From Armillaria gallica (taxonomy: Eukaryota; Basidiomycota; Agaricomycetes; Agaricales; Physalacriaceae): 64,000 nt of DNA. Of this stretch, positions 57,874-64,000 are shown in pieces; within the stretch, counting starts at the first letter, position 1; every line of letters begins with the position of its first letter. Location: NCBI GenBank assembly GCA_037576215.1, contig JBANDB010000004.1, forward strand, positions 1 to 64,000. Reading direction: 5' to 3'. The position numbers and the translations under genes were made by a program. Below the pieces are notes generated by a model. It did not search any database and was not told the origin of the DNA. It saw only the letters and a list, made by a program, of their open reading frames with translations.

Positions 57874-58624
57874 ATGTCTGCGCTCTTTCTCTGCAGTGGC
57901 TGCCACAATATGGACCTAGCTTCTGAGCCTGTCGCTGTGTGCCACTGCGGTCAATTCTGGTGCTCGCAGAGATGCCTCGGAATGGTATGTAGTGAACGGC
58001 ATTGCAAATATGATTATAACTGAGACTGGTACATATAGTCCTTTCGAATGCACATCCTCAAAGCCCCGTCCTTGGAACATAAATTCGTTGACTATTACCC
58101 CAGACTCGACGAGGGATTAACTTTCCCGGATCCTGGAAACAACTGTATCAGAGGCCTCATATTCCACAAATATCGTGTGTCATCCCTACATTAGCTTCTG
58201 TCCCACGGCGTCTGACTGGATACATATTGAAGGTGCTGCCCCCCAAGTAGTCCCTCTCAAATTCGTATTCCGACGGAACGACGATGGGGAGATAGCGGAC
58301 TGTATTCCACAGGTCAACGGCTTCTTTCCCCCAGCTCAGCTTGCATATCGAAGAGTCGGTGGACGAGGAAGCGACCCGCCATTTGAGCTTTGGTACTACA
58401 AGAATCAGATGCAGCTCGCCGTCGAATGTCCCAACTCTGCGAACGACACAATCGTTAGCCTCTCTTATACTCTGGAGCTAAATAAATTATGGTACGGCTC
58501 AGTCGTTGCTGTGATGCTCGAGAAGACAGAAAGTCGGAAGAGGTACACGAATGTACAATACCATCACTTGAATCTTTTTGGACGATTTTTCCGTAGCTCT
58601 ACAAGTCCGTGTACCGTTTACTGA
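57874..58624 (+). CDS. Cys-rich (MYND-like) N-terminal zinc-binding protein, hypothetical
   Basis: ATG 57,874 opens an exon with MSALFLCSGCHNMDLASEP, then CHCGQFWCSQRC: C-x2-C, C-x-C and WC-x3-C spacing that recalls a MYND-type zinc finger, although it is shorter than a canonical one. A GTATGT intron follows, then SFRMHILKAPSLEH and RLDEGLTFPDPGNNC. A long open 3' exon gives VVPLKFVFRRNDDGEIADC, LAYRRVGGRGSDPPFELWYY and a stop at 58,622-58,624. The two parts are in different frames; an 88-base intron from GTATCA (about 58,144) to TTGAAG would join them as NNCAAPQVVP. Without RNA evidence a frameshift cannot be excluded. The C-terminal part resembles no domain I know. Confidence 0.5.
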
Positions 58625-59185
58625 ATCTGGCAGGACTACCGAGTAAAAATACAGTACAGTGGCAATTTTTAGATACAAATCTCAGCATGCTCTAGGTGAA
58701 AACGTATGTGGAATCGCACCAAGAACTTCCTGACTGTGCGAAAGCCGTAGAAAAAATATCGGCCTCCGAATGTTGACAGTTGTCGGAATGGCCCCTGACT
58801 CGGTAGTACAATTGCTAAACTATTACACCAAGAGAGAGTCGCCCACAGACCTGAAATACAGATAATTCAAATCTCCACGTATTTTACGCCTCGCGTGGGG
58901 AATGAGTGGAATTTGGTGTTAAATGTTGTAATGCTATCCACCATTTAATTGCATCAAATATCTGATTTCTTGAGGGTATTACATACATCGAATTTTGATC
59001 TTCTAGTGGACATGAAAAAGAGGACCCATGCCATCCGCGTCGAACATGCAATGTTTTCCGCTTCAATCAATTTCCTCCATGATTTGAACATCATTCCGAT
59101 TTCATATCTGCGTGCGATATATAAGGCACTCGGCTTCAGGCGTTGTGACATGTATCTTTCCTCATCTTCTCCCTCCTATCCTGAA
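58625..59185. other. Promoter region of the second DUF6534 gene
   Basis: 560 bp. A plus-strand frame from 58,949 is open into the next gene, but its first 79 codons have no counterpart in the family; I take ATG 59,186 as the start. No other feature seen. Confidence 0.5.
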
Positions 59186-61089
59186 ATGTCATCGCAGGTA
59201 CAGACCGCTACGCCTTCCATGGGAGCGACTCTTGGTGCTGTCTATATTGGCTCGACGATAGCTACCATGTAAGTCAGCTCTGCCGTTAACTTTCTCCTTA
59301 CTGATGTCTCTCCGCTAAGCTTATTCGGAATAACTAATCTCCAAGTTATCAACTATGGCAAAAAATGCCCAGACGATTGGTGGGTTTACCGGTGCTCCGT
59401 ACGTGAGCTTCTGGTGTAACTTCAAATCTGCTGGATACACTGATTTCTATCGATCAGATTGGCATACTTTGGTGCGTCCAAGTCCATCTCACGATAATCA
59501 ACCTGAGCGATCGAGATGTTACTTAGGAATCTGGATTGTCTTCATGTGGCTTTCAGTACCCATTCCACATATCACTATTTAGTAGAATTGTTCGGGGTCT
59601 ATGTTGGGGTCTATCGTATCATTTGGTACGTGAAGATAAGGGGGGAGTTCTGCGACCCTTACTGATGTCCTGACCCAGGAGCTTTAAGGTAGTTCTTTCT
59701 GTCCCAGTTCCACTGTAATGAGAGAGACGACTCAATGCGACACTATGTCTTCAGCTCCAAATACAGCTCAGCGTTCGTGCTCCTGTTATTGCCATTCCCC
59801 GATACTTATCAATATTTTTAGGTTGCTATTGTCGTGGGCGTCCAGGTGTATGTGTATGAATTTCCTGCGCGTACATCTTCATTAACCAGTGCAATGTACA
59901 GTGTATATGCTATCCAGATCTGGAAACGTCCGTCTTTATCCTTCTCATTACTGAAACACAAGGCTCATTCCACTTCTAGTTGGCCGTCACTTTGGTACGA
60001 TTCTCCCGTGGTTTGTGGGAGGCACAACGCGTGGACGGGATAACTTTTCTCTCACAATGAGCTCAGAGGTTGTCACCATTACAGTCGCCTTGGGTGAGTG
60101 TCTCATCGATACTGTGGCCGCCTTGATTTACCATCTATCAAGGCACGGGAATATGTAAGTTATCTTCATCCTCTAGCCCCGTTCCTCACGAGATCCGTAG
60201 TCTCCATCTATGACACGTAATATAAGCTGTTCATCTGTGTACTTTCTGTAAGCATTAACATCCCTCTCGGCAGATGGATCGTATCCAGTTTCCTATTGTT
60301 ACCAGGTATAAAGGTACGTTTCCGCCTTTATATGATAATTGACGCATGTATATTTCATGAATCCTCCAGCGGAAATCAACGTGCGGTATCTTTTCCATTC
60401 CAGCAATGTGCGATTTCATCATCACCCCCTCAATGTGTTACTACTTGCATAAATGCAGAGAATCTTCCACGTTTTCCAGGCCAGCCGTTTCCTACCTTCA
60501 TGATTCAGATGTTCATCTTTCACAGCACATCTGCCAAACTTTTTGGTCTAATGCGGCTCGTGATAGTATCTGGCTTAGCTACGAGGTAAAAGTCTCTCCT
60601 CAATGTGGGATAGGCAGTGACTGAATGACTGGCAGCGCATGCTCACTACTTACCCTCATAACAGTACGGAAACTCTGAACACATTCATATGTTTTCGCTA
60701 AGCGTCAATCCTAGTATCTCGTGTGGCCAAACACTTTCATCTATCTGGGTGTCGATTTGATCCTGCCAAAATGTCAGGCATCGCCTATTTTGTGTTCATG
60801 GTAGATCTAACACCTTGTAGTCTATATCAACTCGCTACTTGTCATGTACGTGCCAACGCGCGTTTTCGATCTCACTATAGCAGCTGATATTGTCTTCAAA
60901 GGTTGAATTGCCGAAGAGACAATCGATTGTCCACGAACGGCGGATCTTCTAAACCGAAAATCCTGAGACTCACACCTGACGGTTCTCGGACGGAAATCAA
61001 TGAAGTGGTATGAATTTTTGATACTTTTTACTCTCAGTGATTTTATCTTTCATCTTCAGAATATCAGTATTTCGATGAACAGTGTTTAG
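59186..61089 (+). CDS. DUF6534-family membrane protein, copy 2
   Basis: Second member of the basidiomycete DUF6534 group, function unknown. From ATG 59,186: MSSQVQTATPSMGATLGAVY, first helix, spliced to LFGITNLQVINYGKKCPDDW, then IGILW and NLDCLHVAFSTHSTYHYLVE, SVYAIQIWK, GRHFGTILPWFVGG, WIVSSFLLLPA joined to MCDFIITPSMCYYLHKCRES (the family's helix plus cytoplasmic turn), FMIQMFIFHSTSAKLFGLMR, FIYLGVDLILPK joined to FYINSLLVM and LNCRRDNRLS, and a short last exon ISISMNSV with stop at 61,087-61,089. The KSRTG-TD element seen in copy 1 is replaced by KCRESS. Around twelve exons, splices mostly canonical; a GTTTAC donor after DDWW is unusual. Divergent from copy 1 in sequence, so not a recent duplicate. 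Confidence 0.72.
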
Positions 61090-63906
61090 TCTTTTGTTCA
61101 TGCGGAGGATCATGTATGAAGGCCAATATCGAGCCGGAAGTTGCCACTTCGTGAACTGTATACCGCTGGATAGAGCTACAGCGTCCTGTCGAGGGAGATA
61201 TGTCGAATATATAATTTTACGAATTCCCCATTCACCTTGTGAAATCACCGTTCGGAAAGCAAGGGTTCCGACGCCTCAATGGACTGTCAAGAAGCTCCGT
61301 ATCGGAAGAGCTCGACAGCATTGCTCCCTTCTTTGACGTTTTGCAGAGTGACGTAGAAGTACAGTCTGCGAAATAACTGAAGCCGCAAATCTAGAAACGT
61401 CTTGGTAGGAACGTATCAGGAGGCGAGATATTGATGAGAAACGGAGGTCACTCACAACCGTTTCAGCCTTGCGTTGGATAATCATCGTATAGCCGTTGGA
61501 GTGGGAGTAGATCCTCGATGAGCAAGGAAAGAATCGAGCTACCGGGCCACTGTCTGGCCCTCAACATACTCAAAAAGCAACACCTACGCTAGTTCACTAT
61601 TCGGTATATCTGGAATAATAAGATTCTATGCCTGAAACCTCACGAGTGAAAGGTTACCTTGTGAGCCTTCCCGGAACGACTAAATTCTGGTATAAACAAT
61701 GTTTTCAGTCACCGCCATCTGCCCCGCGTTCGGACACTGCAAGGATGGGTTGTCTCAAGCGTCGAAGTAGGAATGTGGGAGCAGCGATGGCCAGAGGATT
61801 TTCATAGTTTCCGGACCTCGGCCACCAAAACCTGTGACGGCCAATCTAAAGGTCAGTCTTTAGGAATCAACAGGTGAGAACCAGGTCCAAGAGCGCGATA
61901 TTTCGGTGGCTCAAGAATGGTACGGGGCATAATAGACAGTTAACGATATTCGTGACGCGGGGGACTTTTGGACAGCAGATCACGAAAGTGCTCAAAATTG
62001 GTATCTTGATAGCGTGCCGCGGGTTTTGTATCCGAACCGATAGATGAATATGGTAGCATGTGTTTCTCAACGTGAGCGAGACGTTCTGAAAGATGAGTGA
62101 GCTGAAGCCAGGCCTGAAGCTGAAGTCTGACTCCTCACAACAGCGAAACATATCTTCCGAAATTTGAAGCTAGGTCTTTATTTTGGGGGAGAGGATTGCC
62201 TCTAAAACTGATTATCATAGGCACAGACGATTTGAAGAAAGCGAATGCAATGAGGTATACCAACACATGAGATATACAGAAGAAAGTAAGAGAGCGCTGC
62301 CTTGTGAGGATGGTACCGAAGAGTAAATAGGGATAGGAATATGTATTACGAATGAACGAATTGCGCTAGGAATGCTGCTATGAGATGACGAAGAACAAGA
62401 TATCAACGGTGCGTACCTGTAGTACACAAATGTCATAGCCGCTTTCCCTATACACCAATGACTTTACTCCGGGCTTGGGTGTTGCCATTGTCAGTATCGG
62501 TAACGAAGCAGCATTTTTTAGGGGCGAATTTTTGATCACTGAGCGAGGCGAAAAATGGCAAGCTAGGTGCATCCCGTGTCGGTGCATCGGGCTCGTCAAT
62601 GCGGCGGGCCGGAGTCGGTTTCTTGGCAGTACAAACTAAGTCGTCGCCATGGTGAATGCCTGGTCAGAACGAATCATTCATGGGTAGGAGCGGTTGCGCA
62701 TCTTTGCTTTAATCCCACTGACGAAGAGATCGTCATCAACTGATAGTGGAGAAGATCTGGCTGGCAGAGTACCAGCGGGGAACGTGTTGACTGGAGAAGC
62801 AGCATACGTGCGTTCCATCACTACCATCGAGTAGCCGGAGTACCTAATCATTGATGGCGTTGATTGCATTCTGGTTCCAAAAGGGTTGAGAATGTAAAAT
62901 AGCCGACATGACTTACATTTTCGTGTCTAAGGACAGGCTAACCAACCCTCCCCCTCCTCCTATAGGGTAATAATATAACTATACATGGGACGCCTAGTCA
63001 TAGAATTTCATTTCAGCAACTGCTGATTCGTTGCCAGGTACATGCCGGACCCTGCCGCGCATGATTCCGGTGACGAAAAAAGGCTAGAATGTGCACCAGG
63101 AGGTTCAAATGTATCCATTTTGATCAGCTTGGTGACAAAAGCCTTGTGTAGGCAGGCAGTTTCGTGTTTAAGGTCCGGACCCCTCCCCCTTTTGCCGGAT
63201 TTTAGCCGCGCATCCCTCTTGTCTGTCTCGGTATCGGGACTATGGTGGGCCGAGGAATGGGCGCGTGCTAACAGGCACATTGCGGCCCCCGACGCGACTT
63301 TCACCTGATCCTCGTGTTGATCCTCATTTCCGGCTATAAGTTTTACTTCCACTGGCTGTTCTACCTTCAAAATTCACTGGGTATGCCTGGAGGACTTATT
63401 TATATCTTGATTGCAATGATCCTCAATTCCACCGGTCATCCGTAGGTTCGCATTCAGCTGAAGCAATAGGAACATTGACTCCAAAACTTGTATCCTCGCT
63501 TCTGTATTTATTTCCTCCGTTTATCTGCTTCTCAAATGCTCAATCTTACTTTTTCCGATAGGATATTGCCTTCAGTTGACCTCAGAAAGTCGCAATACTA
63601 GGCTGTTCCATCTTCTACTTCTCGAGGACTCCGATATGCGTTTGATCCTACTTAGCCTAGCTTTGATTAATGGAAAAATCACCGGCATATGAGCCTTACC
63701 ATTAATGGCGAGTGGCTTCGCCTCCTCTCAGGCTCGTCTCTTGTGCCAGCAAGACTGGTACTGCCAGGGTCAATCTATCATATTAACCGAGCATTTGGCA
63801 TTTGTCTGACACAGTTCCACCCTTCACGTCAACATTAGACTCGATTTTGCAACGGTAGCCTCAGTCTAGATGCCTTAGAATACCTTCACTGTCCTTCCCC
63901 CCTGCT
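61090..63906. other. No resolved gene; coding-like minus-strand fragments
   Basis: 2.8 kb. On the minus strand three short stretches look related: SRIYSHSNGYTMIIQRKAET (about 61,440-61,515), KSLVYRESGYDICVLQ (62,415-62,475) and MIRYSGYSMVVMERTY (62,800-62,850), each followed by a plausible splice donor or an open tail. A longer open piece near 62,500-62,630 reads KKPTPARRIDEPDAPTRDAP. A further minus frame at 63,008-63,370 (120 codons) has no domain. One or more decayed or short multi-exon genes probably lie here, but I cannot assemble them. Confidence 0.4.
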
Positions 63907-64000
63907 ATGGAACACAATACGCCCCCAGACATTCGAGACAATAACTCTCAGGATCCTGAGCCCGTCGACGAAAGAATTAGAATGGCTGATGATTCGAACA
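63907..64000 (+). CDS. Start of an ORF running off the window (hypothetical)
   Basis: ATG 63,907 opens a frame reading MEHNTPPDIRDNNSQDPEP and VDERIRMADDSN up to the last base. The peptide is acidic and polar, typical of an N-terminal disordered leader, and the preceding 40 bases are pyrimidine-rich, common upstream of fungal starts. Too short to name. Confidence 0.35.
   Translation, partial: MEHNTPPDIRDNNSQDPEPVDERIRMADDSN

Noticed and set aside
1..64000. CRISPR arrays, tRNA and rRNA genes
   Set aside because: No regularly spaced identical repeats of CRISPR type were seen, which fits a eukaryote. I scanned for T-arm-like GGTTCGAATCC motifs and rRNA-like stretches without finding a convincing gene; a computational scan would be more reliable.

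Overview
The window starts at a chromosome end: bases 1-113 are an unbroken CCCTAA array, so everything that follows is subtelomeric DNA of a eukaryote. Genes are split by many short GT-AG introns (about 50-60 bp). The protein families are typical of Agaricomycetes: DUF6534 membrane proteins, a fungal oligopeptide transporter, an Agaricomycete-style P450, F-box-like relics, and small secreted cysteine-rich proteins of the so-called glycopeptide type. The organism is therefore most likely a mushroom-forming or related basidiomycete; I cannot name the genus from sequence alone.

Layout. 0-5 kb: telomere and gene-poor subtelomere. 5-9.3 kb: an acyl-protein thioesterase-like esterase and an oligopeptide transporter, both on the minus strand. 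9.3-13.8 kb: no recognised gene, with one palindromic MITE. 13.8-19.3 kb: an F-box-like pseudogene, an apparently intact P450, and a single-pass membrane protein with a PPxY tail. 20.3-29.2 kb: a very large inverted repeat (arms about 3.3 and 3.6 kb, spacer 2.06 kb) whose inner 1,725 bp look identical while the outer parts have diverged; it carries three copies of a small unnamed protein family. 30-45 kb: a degenerate tandem array built from two gene types, a kinase-like protein and a PPxY-tailed membrane protein. One kinase-like gene and one membrane gene look intact, the other copies are broken, and one unit holds a non-autonomous hAT-type element with a clear 8-bp target duplication. 46-64 kb: a denser, more conventional region with a 2-Cys peroxiredoxin, a zinc-finger protein, a second thioesterase paralog, two DUF6534 membrane proteins, two secreted cysteine-rich paralogs, a Cys-rich zinc-binding-like gene, a second MITE, and the start of an ORF running off the end.

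How it fits together. There is no single operon-like pathway. The picture is a subtelomere that gains and loses paralogs: esterase (2 copies), DUF6534 (2), secreted glycopeptide-like (2), membrane PPxY (4), kinase-like (3) and the small palindrome family (3). The least described features are the PPxY membrane family with its repeated stalk exons, its pairing with kinase-like genes, and the palindrome with a sharp identity boundary. Gene models were spliced by eye; exon edges not stated explicitly are approximate.
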